From positions 62,001 through 126,000 of the forward strand of contig NZ_JARXIA010000018.1 in the NCBI RefSeq assembly GCF_031127875.1: DNA of 64,000 nt, read 5' to 3'. This DNA is from Pelagicoccus sp. SDUM812005 (GTDB lineage: Bacteria > Verrucomicrobiota > Verrucomicrobiia > Opitutales > Opitutaceae). The notes beneath the pieces were generated by a model, which saw only the letters and a program-made list of their open reading frames with translations, did not search any database and was not told the origin of the DNA. Below, one piece after another: positions 45,008 to 56,476 of the stretch (positions are counted from its first letter, which is position 1; each line of letters starts with the position of its first letter). The position numbers were made by a program, and so were the translations under genes.

Positions 45008-47881
45008 ATGTTCTTAAATTCCCGTAATTCAAAGTCCGACTGGGGCCTCGCCAAACTGTTATTGGCATCAATAGCAGTGGTCCTATTCTCTAGCCAAGCT
45101 TCTGCTCAGGAATCAGCTGCTTCAGGTATTGTTTCTGGTACCGTTGTGGATGCGGAGTTCGGCGGTGGTGTGTCCGATGTTCGCGTCTCGATCATGGGAT
45201 CTGCGCTCGCTGCAACGACAGATAAAGAGGGCCGATTCATTATTCTTAAGGTGCCAGTCGGTGAGCATTCTATTATTACTACAGCAAATTATTATAAACC
45301 CTCTCGCGTCGAGGAGTTGACTGTAGAAGCTGGTGGCGTTGCTCGCATTGACGTTCCAATATACGGTGACGAATCTGAAATCGTGGAACTGGACGGGTTT
45401 ACCGTTAAGGCGAAGGCGTTGGAAGGTTCTAGTTTGGCGCTTCTTTCGGAGCGTCAGAGGTCGTCGTCGATTAGCGACGCGATTGGGGCGGAAAGCTTCA
45501 GCCGTCTTGGAATCGGAGATGCGGCTGAGGCGTTGGGAAAAGTTACCGGAACCTCAATCGTAGATGGGAAGTATGTCGTGGTCAGGGGTTTGTCTGATCG
45601 CTATAACAATACGACGCTCAACGGATCGACTGTTCCAAGCGCGGATCCAGACAAGCGCGCAGTACAGCTCGATCAGTTTCCTTCCGGGATTATAGAATCG
45701 ATCGTTACTACCAAGACTTTTACCCCGGACAAGGCGGGGAGTTTTACGGGTGGATCTGTCAATGTTGTTACGAAGTCCATACCTCCCTCTGGTTTCCTGT
45801 CTTTCCAAGTTGGAATTGGTTATGATGAGAAAACCACTTTTGGTGACTATCTGACATACGATGGTGGCGCTGACGATTGGCTGGGGATGGATGATGGAAC
45901 GCGGGCCATTCCTCAGGTAGTGTTGGAGGCTGAGTCTCTTCCTGTTTCACCATTTGGTCGTACTCCCGAAGAATTGGAGTTAATGGACGCTGCGGTTAAG
46001 GCCTTTGATTCTCAGCTGTCCCCTAAGGTCGAGACTGCGCCGCTGGACCATTCCTTTTCGGTGGCATTTGGAGACCGGTATCAATTGAAGGAAAGTGGAG
46101 ACGGACCAGTATTGGGTATTATCGGGAGTTTTAACTACAGCCGTAGCTTCTCAGCTTACGATGACGGACAAATTGGTCGCTATGAAACGACAGGTACCGG
46201 AGTGGAGCTCTTTCCGAAGCATGAACTCGTTGAGGCAAAGGGTACCGATAGCGCTCAATGGGGCACTATCCTGAACGCGGCGTTGATTCTTGATGGAAAT
46301 CATGAGTTTGGTGTTAAGACGATGTATAATCAAAGTGGTGAGGACGAAGCGATCTATCGCGTTGGTACGTTTCCCGAGGCGATTGCGAATGACATCTTTC
46401 GGGTAAATAATCTTCACTACACTGAGCGGTCTCTGTCTTCGAACCAAGTTTATGGAGAGCATTTGTTCGAGGCTCTGAATGATATTCGCATCGATTGGGA
46501 AGTTTCCAAGTCGAAGAGCACGCAAGATGAACCCGATTTTCGTTTGTTTTATGACGCGATACCATCGGGTGAAGGCGGCCGACCAACTGTAGGGGGTAAT
46601 TTGGCTCCTGCTAGAAGGTACTGGCGTGCGCTGGAAGAAAATACTGAAGAATTGAAAGTGGACATTGTGGTGCCCTTTGGGGATCGCGGCGGGGAATTCA
46701 AGTTCGGAGTGTTAAGTTCCGATACTGAGCGAGACTTTTCGGAGCGTGGATTCCTTTACGACAACTTTCGGGCGCCTTCATACGATGGAATACCGGAAAA
46801 CTATCTTCGACCTGAAGTGTTGGGGTTGAACGAAAATGGACAAATTCAACGTTTTATCAGGGAGTTTGTCGGATTCGTACCGAGCTATAGCGGAATGCAA
46901 TCTATCGACGCAGTGTATGCGATGGCCGATTTCCGCACTTTGGAAAAGTGGAGGGTTATTGCCGGGGCACGACTGGAAGAGGCGGATGTCGTTGTGCAAA
47001 GCATCGGTACTAACGGTACCCCGTTGGAAAACGATGGCGACTTGAGCAATAGCGATTGGCTGCCCTCTCTACAGTTGGTTCGTGAATTTGAGAATAGCCG
47101 GAATCTCCGCTTAAGCTATTCGAGGACGCTTGCTCGTCCCAACTTTCGGGAGCTTTCGCCATTTGGAGCTTTCGACAACGTTGGCGGAGAAGTTTTTATA
47201 GGAAATCCAAATCTCGTTCGCTCGCGAATCGAGAATGTCGACCTGAGATACGAATGGTTCTTGGAAGGAGCGGATCTCGTTGCGGTCAGCCTTTTCGGCA
47301 AGAAATTGGAGAACCCAATCGAGCAGGCTTTTATCGAGGGCCAACAGACCTACGTAAACGTGGATGAGGGTGAGGTCTACGGTATCGAGCTCGAGGCTAG
47401 GAGGAGATTGGGCGCTCTCAGTAACGAGCGCAACGAAATCAGCCTCGGGGGGAATCTATCTTTTATTGAGTCTAGCGTAGATCGCTCAGAGCAGGAGCTT
47501 GCTGACAAGCGCCTTCGAGATCCGAATGTGTCAGAGCAGCGTGAACTCCAAGGACAGTCCGGCTTGATCGGTAACTTCGATATTTATTGGGAAAGGCCTG
47601 AGGAAGGAGCTGCTTTTAGTCTGGTATATAACCACACAGGAGAACGCCTCTATTCGGTTTCGCAGACGCGGTTGCCGGACGTTTATCAAGAGGCGTCTGA
47701 TAGCTTGGATTTCATCTATTCTCAAAGCTTGCCCAAGGGATACAAAATGAAGCTCTCGTTGAAGAACCTTCTGGATGACGAAGACTCTCGAGTGTGGGCC
47801 GACTTCAACGAGGACTTGGTATACTCGAATGTATCCAAGGGCCGATCGATATCCCTAAGCTTTTCGAAACGATTCGAATAA
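45008..47881 (+). CDS. TonB-dependent receptor with N-terminal carboxypeptidase-regulatory-like domain
   Basis: 957 residues from ATG 45008; no Shine-Dalgarno is visible. Signal peptide to about residue 34 (SSQASA), a CarboxypepD_reg-like domain at about 41-118 (SGTVVDAEFGGGVSDVRV), then a plug with VVVRGLSDRYNNTTLNGSTVPSADPDKR and a long beta barrel ending SISLSFSKRFE. This subtype uses outer-membrane transport with a linked surface protein; the next gene (37 bp away) encodes a secreted beta-helix protein. The base composition is visibly lower in G+C than its neighbours, suggesting recent transfer or a distinct history. The ligand is unknown. Confidence 0.9.
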   Translation: MFLNSRNSKSDWGLAKLLLASIAVVLFSSQASAQESAASGIVSGTVVDAEFGGGVSDVRVSIMGSALAATTDKEGRFIILKVPVGEHSIITTANYYKPSRVEELTVEAGGVARIDVPIYGDESEIVELDGFTVKAKALEGSSLALLSERQRSSSISDAIGAESFSRLGIGDAAEALGKVTGTSIVDGKYVVVRGLSDRYNNTTLNGSTVPSADPDKRAVQLDQFPSGIIESIVTTKTFTPDKAGSFTGGSVNVVTKSIPPSGFLSFQVGIGYDEKTTFGDYLTYDGGADDWLGMDDGTRAIPQVVLEAESLPVSPFGRTPEELELMDAAVKAFDSQLSPKVETAPLDHSFSVAFGDRYQLKESGDGPVLGIIGSFNYSRSFSAYDDGQIGRYETTGTGVELFPKHELVEAKGTDSAQWGTILNAALILDGNHEFGVKTMYNQSGEDEAIYRVGTFPEAIANDIFRVNNLHYTERSLSSNQVYGEHLFEALNDIRIDWEVSKSKSTQDEPDFRLFYDAIPSGEGGRPTVGGNLAPARRYWRALEENTEELKVDIVVPFGDRGGEFKFGVLSSDTERDFSERGFLYDNFRAPSYDGIPENYLRPEVLGLNENGQIQRFIREFVGFVPSYSGMQSIDAVYAMADFRTLEKWRVIAGARLEEADVVVQSIGTNGTPLENDGDLSNSDWLPSLQLVREFENSRNLRLSYSRTLARPNFRELSPFGAFDNVGGEVFIGNPNLVRSRIENVDLRYEWFLEGADLVAVSLFGKKLENPIEQAFIEGQQTYVNVDEGEVYGIELEARRRLGALSNERNEISLGGNLSFIESSVDRSEQELADKRLRDPNVSEQRELQGQSGLIGNFDIYWERPEEGAAFSLVYNHTGERLYSVSQTRLPDVYQEASDSLDFIYSQSLPKGYKMKLSLKNLLDDEDSRVWADFNEDLVYSNVSKGRSISLSFSKRFE

Positions 47882-47917
47882 CTAAACCCAATCATAAAGT
47901 AATTCGCTAAATCCCTT

Positions 47918-49762
47918 ATGAAACGTACATTATCACTACTAGCATCGATGGCTGTTGCCGCATCGATCAATGCGGCTGACATTCGTGTCGGCGCAAACAT
48001 CACGGAGGATACCACTTGGACCTCGGACAACACTTATATCTTGGATGCTCAGGTATACGTCATTAACGATGCTTCGCTCACGATCGAACCAGGGACGGTC
48101 GTCAAGGGCGCGTCGTTGACGGGTGGGGCAGCGTCTCTGATTATCACGCGCGGAGCTAAGATCTTTGCCCTCGGTACTCCTTCCGACCCGATCGTTTTCA
48201 CGTCTGAGCTCGATCCGATGGATGGGTCTTGGGGCCCAGAGGTAACTCAGCAATGGGGAGGTTTGATTGTTCTAGGAAACGCCCCGTTGAACTCGGTCAA
48301 CTCCGGTACCAATGGTGATTTCACGGCGGATCCGCAGGTTGCGACTGTCGATAATATCGAAGGCTTGAACAATAGCGTCGATAACGACTGGACTGAATAC
48401 GGCGGTCTCGATGAGGAAGATAGTTCAGGTATCATCCGCTACGTTTCCATTCGCCATGGTGGTGCCCTTCTGGGATCTAACAACGAAATTAACGGCCTCA
48501 CTATGGGTGGTGTCGGAAGAGGAACGATTGTCGAATTCGTGGAAGTGTTCGCGAACAAGGACGACGGTTTCGAATGGTTCGGTGGAACGGTTGATGCTCG
48601 TTACCTTGTAGCTGCGTTTGGAAACGATGACAGCTTCGACTACGACCTCGGATGGCGCGGACGCGGTCAGTTTTGGTTCTCCATTGGTACAACGGGTGAA
48701 GTGACGGATGAAGAGCAAGACCACGCAGGCGAGCACGACGGCTTCAAGGATACGCTCGTAGCCGGCGCGGACCGTGGAATGGGCACCATCTACAATGCGA
48801 CGTACATCGGCGCTGGCGCGACCCAGAATGAAGGCGCTTTCGAGATCTCCGACGACGCCGGCGTTCGCTACTACAATTCCATTTTCATGGATTTCGGCGG
48901 CCACGGTATGGAGGTCAAGGGCGATGCATTGGCAGGTCTAACAGACGTGGAAGACGGAGTTACTCGTGTCGATTTCCAGAACAATATTTGGTTCAATCTT
49001 GGTGACGGCACAGCTGCTGATCTCGCTGTCGTCTTCGATGGCGACAATGTCGATGCAACTGCATCGGCCAACGTGGTTTCGTTTCTCACGACAGATAAGA
49101 ACAATACTATCGAGGATCCTATGTTGATGGGTGTTAGCCGCACGGCTGACATGGGTCTGGATCCACGTCCGATGGCGGGAAGCCCTGCCTTCTCGAATGC
49201 GACGGTGAATCCTCCTGCGGACGGTTGGTATCAAGATGTTGATTACCAGGGTGCGTTCGGCTCTAGGAATTGGATGATGGGTTGGACGAAACTCAGCCAA
49301 GATGGATACCTTGCGGCTCTAAACGGAGCCTCCGTCGGTGGGCCGTCTGCTATCTCTAGTGTTCTGACTACGCCAGTGGGTGGAGTCGCTCGTAGTGGCT
49401 TCGTGGTTGGCGGAGATGTTCCTCAGCTCTTCGTTATCCGAGCAAAGGGGCCGAAGCTTGTCGATGACGGCATCGCTGCGGGTGAGGTTTTGGCTGATCC
49501 GCAGATGCGAATCGTCGACCGCGTCGTTGGGGTTGATGTCGTGAACGTAACGGGTTGGTTGGATGTCAAAGATGCTGCCGATGCGATCGGCGCCTATTTG
49601 GGCCTCGCGACTCTTGGAGCGTCTGAGGGGCGTCCAACTGAAGACGCTACTTCAGCTGTAGCAATCGTGAGTCTTTCACCTGGCGTCTATTCTGCGGTTG
49701 TGTCCGGTGAAGACAACGGTGGCGGAACAGTGCAGGTCGAAATTTACTCTGCGGACCTATAG
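47918..49762 (+). CDS. Secreted beta-helix-like protein paired with the TonB receptor
   Basis: 614 residues from ATG 47918. After the signal peptide (LSLLASMAVAASINA) comes SLTIEPGTVVKGA, then WGGLIVLGNAPLN, IRYVSIRHGG, and GTIVEFVEVFANKDDGFEWFG. This ladder is typical of a widespread family found beside TonB receptors in Bacteroidetes and Proteobacteria. The last 130 residues (RSGFVVGGDVPQLFVIRAKG to YSAVVSGEDNGGGTVQVEIY) match a C-terminal domain that I recall on many secreted Opitutia proteins. Probable role: surface or periplasmic binding for the receptor ligand. Composition is lower in G+C, like the receptor gene. Confidence 0.82.
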   Translation: MKRTLSLLASMAVAASINAADIRVGANITEDTTWTSDNTYILDAQVYVINDASLTIEPGTVVKGASLTGGAASLIITRGAKIFALGTPSDPIVFTSELDPMDGSWGPEVTQQWGGLIVLGNAPLNSVNSGTNGDFTADPQVATVDNIEGLNNSVDNDWTEYGGLDEEDSSGIIRYVSIRHGGALLGSNNEINGLTMGGVGRGTIVEFVEVFANKDDGFEWFGGTVDARYLVAAFGNDDSFDYDLGWRGRGQFWFSIGTTGEVTDEEQDHAGEHDGFKDTLVAGADRGMGTIYNATYIGAGATQNEGAFEISDDAGVRYYNSIFMDFGGHGMEVKGDALAGLTDVEDGVTRVDFQNNIWFNLGDGTAADLAVVFDGDNVDATASANVVSFLTTDKNNTIEDPMLMGVSRTADMGLDPRPMAGSPAFSNATVNPPADGWYQDVDYQGAFGSRNWMMGWTKLSQDGYLAALNGASVGGPSAISSVLTTPVGGVARSGFVVGGDVPQLFVIRAKGPKLVDDGIAAGEVLADPQMRIVDRVVGVDVVNVTGWLDVKDAADAIGAYLGLATLGASEGRPTEDATSAVAIVSLSPGVYSAVVSGEDNGGGTVQVEIYSADL

Positions 49763-49810
49763 GTTCGTTTGAATTTCAAAGCCACTATGTCGGCTTTGTG
49801 ATTACGGGGA

Positions 49811-49838
49811 CCAGCCCTCTTGGCGGAGGGCTGGTTTT
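49811..49838 (+). terminator. Intrinsic terminator of the receptor/beta-helix unit
   Basis: 9-bp stem CCAGCCCTC / GAGGGCTGG with a 6-nt loop, followed by TTTT, 48 bp past the beta-helix stop. Confidence 0.88.
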
Positions 49839-49861
49839 GCGTTTGCAACTACCTTTTCTCT

Positions 49862-50323
49862 ATGGAAAAGCCACTTAGACTCTTGCTTTTGGTTATTATT
49901 TGCCAGTTTCGCTGGGAAGCTGTACGGGGAAGTGAAGACGCTACCGTTGGTGAAGTGATGTCCAATGAATGCAGTCTTGAGTTCGTAGGGCTGATGGTTT
50001 TGGGAGATCGCTCCCTCGTTTCTCTGCGCGAGCCTGCGGAAGGCTCTACGTTTTGGATAGAGTTGGGCAAAAGCAAATACGGTATTGCTGTCGAAGAGGT
50101 TGGAGGCGAAGGCGAGTGGGTTCGAGTCTCCACTGCGGGAGGTTCGGGCGTGATCGATTTTGCAAAGCCGAAAATCATAGATCCTTTGACTTTGAAGAGG
50201 ATGAACACGCTGAGCGGCGTCTCTAAAATGAGCGTCCAAGATTTGATTAAGGAAGAGCAGCGAGCGGATCGTGTCGAAATGGACCTCTTGGTCAATTATC
50301 TGAAGAGGCGGGAGCGCCGGTGA
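49862..50323 (+). CDS. Small exported protein of unknown function
   Basis: 153 residues from ATG 49862; an earlier in-frame start would lie inside the terminator hairpin and was rejected. A signal sequence (PLRLLLLVIICQFRWEAVRG) leads to a compact domain with LEFVGLMVLGDRSLVSL and FWIELGKSKYGIAVEEV. It ends in a basic helix (NYLKRRERR). The beta-strand pattern recalls the small GspC-like or pilus-assembly periplasmic domains, but that is only an impression. Function unknown. Confidence 0.65.
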   Translation: MEKPLRLLLLVIICQFRWEAVRGSEDATVGEVMSNECSLEFVGLMVLGDRSLVSLREPAEGSTFWIELGKSKYGIAVEEVGGEGEWVRVSTAGGSGVIDFAKPKIIDPLTLKRMNTLSGVSKMSVQDLIKEEQRADRVEMDLLVNYLKRRERR

Positions 50324-50512
50324 GAAACGGATCGCGAGGTCGATGAGTTTTGGCCGATGGTAGGCTATTGAACTGCTAGCCGCAAGCGACCGTCCAAATT
50401 GTCGACGCTCTTAGCTTGATTTTTTGGGTGATTCATATCAACAAATCCGAATACGTTGATGGGAGGTGCTCGTTTCGCCTTCTGGAACTTTCGAAAAACC
50501 GTACGTACAATC

Positions 50513-51691
50513 ATGCCAAAAAACTTCGTATTCTCCTCTGAGTCCGTTGCCGAGGGTCACCCCGACAAGGTCTCCGACTACATTTCTGACAGCGTTTTGG
50601 ACGCTTGCCTCGAGCAGGACCCAAGCAGCCGTGTCGCCTGCGAGACTCTAGTGAAGAGCAACCAGGTCGTGCTGGCCGGCGAAATCACGACCCAGGCCAA
50701 GCTCAACTACGAGGAGATCGTGCGTTCGGCTATCCGCGAAATTGGCTACGTGAACGACGACGACGTTTTCCACGCGGACCAGGTTTTCATCACCAACAAC
50801 CTAACGAGCCAGTCTCCGGACATCGCTCAGGGCGTGGACGCGAAGAAGGCCAAGGGCAAGGACACGGCGGAGCAGGGCGCCGGCGACCAGGGCATCATGT
50901 TCGGCTTCGCCTGCGACGAGACTCCTGAGCTCATGCCGGCTGCTCTCATGTTCTCCCACCGCATCGGCCGCGAGATCGCTCGCGTTCGCCATGGCGGGCG
51001 TCAGGCCAAGTGGCTTCGCCCCGACTGCAAGTCGCAGGTTTCGGTCCGTTACGAGGACGGCAAGATTGCGGAGATCACCGCTGTGGTTATCTCGACGCAG
51101 CACTCCGCGGACGTTTCGAAGAAGACCATCCAGGACTTCATGATCAACAAGGTCATCAAGAAGTGCCTGCCCAAGAAGCTGCTCACCAAGAACACTCAGT
51201 ATCTCATCAACCCAACCGGTCGCTTCGTGATCGGCGGACCGCAGGGCGACGCTGGCTTGACCGGCCGTAAGATTATTGTGGATACCTACGGGGGAGCAGG
51301 CCGTCACGGCGGTGGCGCTTTCTCGGGCAAGGATCCGTCCAAGGTCGACCGTTCCGCGGCGTACATGTGCCGTTGGGTCGCCAAGAACATCGTCGCTGCT
51401 GGGCTCGCGTCCAAGGCTGAACTGCAGGTCGCTTATGCGATCGGCTATCCCGAGCCCGTGAGCGTGACGGTTGAAACCTTCGGCACGAGCTCCGTTTCCG
51501 AAGAGGCGATCGAGGCGGCGGTTTCGGAAGTTTTCAGCTTCAAGCCGGCCAACATCGTCAAGCAGCTCAACTTGCTGCGCCCGATCTACCGCGGCACGAC
51601 CAACTACGGTCACTTCGGCAAGGACGACCTGCCTTGGGAGCAGACCGACAAGGTCGCTGCCCTCAAGAAGGCGATTAAGAAGTTTCAATAA
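50513..51691 (+). CDS. metK: S-adenosylmethionine synthetase
   Basis: 392 residues from ATG 50513 ([19 protein letters not shown]). The longer open frame starting at 50456 adds an atypical N-terminus and was rejected. It makes S-adenosylmethionine from methionine and [15 protein letters not shown] and [20 protein letters not shown] are the family signatures. It is followed after 20 bp by ahcY, so the two form a methyl-cycle operon. No SAM riboswitch was recognised in the 189-bp leader. Confidence 0.97.
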   Translation: MPKNFVFSSESVAEGHPDKVSDYISDSVLDACLEQDPSSRVACETLVKSNQVVLAGEITTQAKLNYEEIVRSAIREIGYVNDDDVFHADQVFITNNLTSQSPDIAQGVDAKKAKGKDTAEQGAGDQGIMFGFACDETPELMPAALMFSHRIGREIARVRHGGRQAKWLRPDCKSQVSVRYEDGKIAEITAVVISTQHSADVSKKTIQDFMINKVIKKCLPKKLLTKNTQYLINPTGRFVIGGPQGDAGLTGRKIIVDTYGGAGRHGGGAFSGKDPSKVDRSAAYMCRWVAKNIVAAGLASKAELQVAYAIGYPEPVSVTVETFGTSSVSEEAIEAAVSEVFSFKPANIVKQLNLLRPIYRGTTNYGHFGKDDLPWEQTDKVAALKKAIKKFQ

Positions 51692-51711
51692 TAAGAGGAG
51701 GAATAATTAGT

Positions 51712-53154
<1,443 letters not shown>

Positions 53155-53178
53155 CTCATCCTTTTCTAGCTATTTTCA

Positions 53179-53211
53179 GCCCCGTCCGCGCCTCGCGGTC
53201 GGGGCTTTTTT
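53179..53211 (+). terminator. Intrinsic terminator of metK-ahcY
   Basis: 12-bp stem GCCCCGTCCGCG / CGCGGTCGGGGC with one internal mismatch and a 3-nt loop, then TTTTTT. Confidence 0.9.
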
Positions 53212-53352
53212 GCGTTCACGAAATGGGGCGGGGGGAGCTCGAGTCTTTGGTTGGAGCGAAACACCCTATCCTGGTGGCACTAGGCCGCTTGCGACGCGCC
53301 CATCCGATTCGGAACTCGGATTTTCATTAGTCGAGCCATGGATTGACAGGGA

Positions 53353-54474
53353 ATGCCGGGCCCGTTCATTGAATGCGTGTCTATGTCGTTTGTATCCCTT
53401 TCTGCCCTCATTTCCCCTCGGGCGAGATCCTCTTTCGTTCCTGTTTTGGTGGGGTCGATTCTATTTTGTTTGCAAGGTTGCAGCTCGAACAAGCAGGAAA
53501 ACCATGAGTGGGTTTTGCAGTCCCACGCTCCGGAAAGCAGCTTAGATTTCCAAGAGCTGCAGAAGATGGCGGAGCAGGTGCGGCTGATGTCGGGCGGGCG
53601 GCTTTTGATTCGTCCTGTTCCCGGAGGAGCGCTCGCGTCGGGTCCTGACATATATACAGCGGTCTCGGAGCGACGGGTGGAGATGGGAAATGGGTGGCCT
53701 AACTGGTGGTCCGGCAGACATCCGTCGTGGTCGGTCATGAACTCGGGGCCTTTCGATTTCATGAACCTCGACGCGTCGATGATGTTTTTTCTCGCGGGCG
53801 AGGGCACGGAGTTGGCCAACGAGCTGGCGGCTCCGGATGGCGTCATCTGGAGGGCGGCGTGGTGGTCGGGCATGGAGTTCGGTTTGCTCTCCAAGGACCC
53901 GATTGCGGGCTTGGACGACTTGAAGAACAAGAAGGTGCGCATCGGGCCGGGCTTGCCCGGCGAGGTGTTCGCGGCGGCTTCGGGCGCCTATACCATTCCG
54001 TTGGTGCCGGAGGAGATGAGGCCTGCTCTCGAGCAGGGCTTGATCGACGCGGTGGAGTGGACCACGGCCAGGGGCGTGCTCGAGCTCGATTTGCACGACG
54101 TCAGTCCGCACGCGATCGTACCAGCGATTTGGCAGCCAGCCGTCGTGTCTGACTTCTTGATCAACGAAGCGGCCTACGAGGAGCTAGGGGAGGACTTGAA
54201 GGCTATCTTGGAATCGGCAATGAAGGCCTACGCCCTGACGACGACCATGAGCTCCAAGCTGGCGGATTTCGAGGCCATGGAGGAGCTGCAAAGCGCGAAG
54301 GTGAGCTTTCGTCGCTGGAGCGAGGAGGATATCGAGCGCTGGCGGGTCGCGAACGAAGCCATCCTCGACGGGTATCGGGCTCGGGACGCCTATACCGAAA
54401 AGCTGATTTCGAAGAAACAGGCCTTCAAGGATCGCTACAATCGTTACTACGAATACTTTGGACCTTACGATTGA
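53353..54474 (+). CDS. TRAP-type (DctP-family) solute-binding lipoprotein
   Basis: 373 residues from ATG 53353; ATG 53383 is an alternative and gives a more usual 31-residue signal. The lipobox FCLQGC makes it a lipoprotein. The core is of the DctP fold: SGGRLLIRPVPGGAL, MEFGLLSKDPIAGLDDLKNKKVRIGPGLPGEVF, and QGLIDAVEWTTARG. DctP proteins normally deliver carboxylates to TRAP permeases. No dctQ/dctM gene is in the window; the next gene (34 bp on) is a sensor kinase, so it may serve as a sensory binding protein. Confidence 0.88.
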   Translation: MPGPFIECVSMSFVSLSALISPRARSSFVPVLVGSILFCLQGCSSNKQENHEWVLQSHAPESSLDFQELQKMAEQVRLMSGGRLLIRPVPGGALASGPDIYTAVSERRVEMGNGWPNWWSGRHPSWSVMNSGPFDFMNLDASMMFFLAGEGTELANELAAPDGVIWRAAWWSGMEFGLLSKDPIAGLDDLKNKKVRIGPGLPGEVFAAASGAYTIPLVPEEMRPALEQGLIDAVEWTTARGVLELDLHDVSPHAIVPAIWQPAVVSDFLINEAAYEELGEDLKAILESAMKAYALTTTMSSKLADFEAMEELQSAKVSFRRWSEEDIERWRVANEAILDGYRARDAYTEKLISKKQAFKDRYNRYYEYFGPYD

Positions 54475-54508
54475 TGCCCCATTCGAACATCTTTTCTAGC
54501 GGATCGGG

Positions 54509-56251
54509 ATGAAGAAGGTTGCGGAACACAAGTCTGTAACGCTGTTTTGGATACTTGTCCTAACGGTCTTTATCCTGATGTCCGGATTTACGGCGATTCG
54601 TTTCACGGTGACGAAACGAGGTCTCGACGACGCTCTCGAACGCAGGGCGGAGAACGTAGCCTTGAGGATTGTCGATGCGATCTCGCCTACGATTTGGGAT
54701 ATCTATCGGAAGTCGGAGCATCGGGAGTATTCGAAGGAGGTTTCTTCCGCGGTCTTGGACGCTGAATTTCGCGATTCCTTCGTGCTCGGCGTTGTTGTGT
54801 ATGGGAATTTTGGACACGTTCACATGGCTCGCTTTAGAGGGGAAGGTGGATTGCTGGACTACGACCAGGCCTTGGAGCGGAAGATCCGCGAGGAAGCGGA
54901 CTTGACCTTTTACGAGCCTATCAAGAACGGTCCGATGACGATCGGAAACGTGCGGGTTTACCTGAGCTCCCTAGAAAATCGGAACCTGATCGAGAAGACC
55001 TTGATCGTCGATGTGGCTGAGGCGTTGGCGGTGTCGGTGCTGATCGTGGTGTGCCTCTTTTTTATCCTGCGCAAGGCGTTGATCGCTCCCATGCGGAAGT
55101 TGGGCATAGCGAGCCATGTGATCGACTCGCTCCGGGAGGCGGTCGTGGTAACGGATGGCGAAGGGCGGGTGGTCGACGCTAATCCGTACTTTTGCAGGCT
55201 GGTCGGCAAGGACAAGAGCGAGCTTCTCGGGTCGGCTCTTGGACTGGGCGTGGAATGTAGTGAGGGCGTGGATACATTGATTGAAATTTGGAAGGGAGCC
55301 GCGGCGGAACGCGTTTGGACGGGAGAGGCTCGTATCTCTTGGGCGGACGGGCAGCGCATGGACGTCTACGCAAACGTATCGCCGGTCGTGTTCGACGGCG
55401 ACGTTTCGGACTATACGGTTACGGTCCTGCAGGGGATCGAGGAGTTGAAGCAGGCGGAGGAAGCGCTGAAGCTGCGCAATCGGGAGCTGGAGTTGGCGAA
55501 GGATCGGGCGGAGGCTTCCAGCCGAGCCAAGGACGAGTTTTTGTCGATTATGAGCCATGAGCTGAGGACTCCTTTGAATCCGATCATCGGCTTTGGAAGC
55601 ATGATAAACGACGAGCTGGAGGATCCTGAGCAGTTGGAGCAGATGGGAGTGGTGCTCAATTCGGCGACTCACCTGTTGCGCCTGATCGAATCGGTTCTCG
55701 AGTATACTAAACTTGAGCGTGATCCGTCGCAGTGCGAGGTCACTGTATTCGATTATAAGGCGTCCTGCGAAACGCTGCTGAATTCGGTCCGCACCGAGGC
55801 GGAGAGCAAGTCTCTGGGCTTGTCGTTCGCCCATCATTATTCGAGCGAACTGGAAGCGGGGGAGGGATGTTTCGAGATCGTGTGCGACAAGGCTAAGTTT
55901 GAGCAGGTCGTGCATAATTCCTTGGTCAATGCGATCAAGTTCACGAGCGCTGGAAGTGTATCCATTGAAACGCTACTGTCGCCCGGTCTGCTGCGCGTGT
56001 CGGTTCGGGACACGGGGCTCGGGATTGGGGGTGACGATTTGGAGCGAATCTTCCAGGCCTTTACTCAAGTGGATTCCTCGCTGCGTCGAAAGCACCAGGG
56101 AATCGGCCTCGGTCTTGCCATCTGCCGCAAGCTGGCGGTGGCGATGGGAGGCGAGGTCGGCTGCGAGAGCGAGCTCGGCAAGGGGAGCGTCTTTTGGCTG
56201 GAGATTCCGGTAGACGTCGAACGGAGCGGTTCGACGCAAGCTCCTCGCTAG
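54509..56251 (+). CDS. PAS-containing sensor histidine kinase
   Basis: 580 residues from ATG 54509. Two membrane helices (about 10-32 and 168-190) bracket a periplasmic domain of about 135 residues. A PAS domain (about 205-305), a coiled linker, the dimerisation/H-box with H350 in IMSHELRTPLNP and an HATPase domain (N box HNSLVNAIKFT, G boxes DTGLGIGG and GIGLGLAICR) follow. No receiver domain and no response regulator gene are nearby. The gene lies 34 bp downstream of the DctP-type lipoprotein gene, suggesting ligand-bound DctP talks to its periplasmic domain. Confidence 0.92.
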   Translation: MKKVAEHKSVTLFWILVLTVFILMSGFTAIRFTVTKRGLDDALERRAENVALRIVDAISPTIWDIYRKSEHREYSKEVSSAVLDAEFRDSFVLGVVVYGNFGHVHMARFRGEGGLLDYDQALERKIREEADLTFYEPIKNGPMTIGNVRVYLSSLENRNLIEKTLIVDVAEALAVSVLIVVCLFFILRKALIAPMRKLGIASHVIDSLREAVVVTDGEGRVVDANPYFCRLVGKDKSELLGSALGLGVECSEGVDTLIEIWKGAAAERVWTGEARISWADGQRMDVYANVSPVVFDGDVSDYTVTVLQGIEELKQAEEALKLRNRELELAKDRAEASSRAKDEFLSIMSHELRTPLNPIIGFGSMINDELEDPEQLEQMGVVLNSATHLLRLIESVLEYTKLERDPSQCEVTVFDYKASCETLLNSVRTEAESKSLGLSFAHHYSSELEAGEGCFEIVCDKAKFEQVVHNSLVNAIKFTSAGSVSIETLLSPGLLRVSVRDTGLGIGGDDLERIFQAFTQVDSSLRRKHQGIGLGLAICRKLAVAMGGEVGCESELGKGSVFWLEIPVDVERSGSTQAPR

Positions 56252-56476
56252 GGCTTCCGGAGGACACGCTTTTGCCTGTTCGGGGCGCATATCAAGCATC
56301 GAAAAGGAGTGGCGTCGACTGAGGAACTTACCTGCTGCAACTGCTAGGGAGCTTGCCTGCCGGTTCGCTAAATTCGTTTCAAAGCGAATGCCTGTCTCCG
56401 ATCCGAGCTTAGGCTCAGGCCTTCACTAGGCGATACACCTAGCTGTGTGTAATTAACCCCAGATGTTTAGGTGCTT

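Noticed and set aside
50324-50512. Possible SAM or SAH riboswitch upstream of metK
   Set aside because: I looked for the SAM-I and SAH motifs and saw no conserved core or paired stems; only weak short hairpins.
56426-56442. Small palindrome CTAGG-N7-CCTAG before the peroxidase gene
   Set aside because: 5-bp arms in a short AT-balanced stretch are easily expected by chance, and no second copy was seen.
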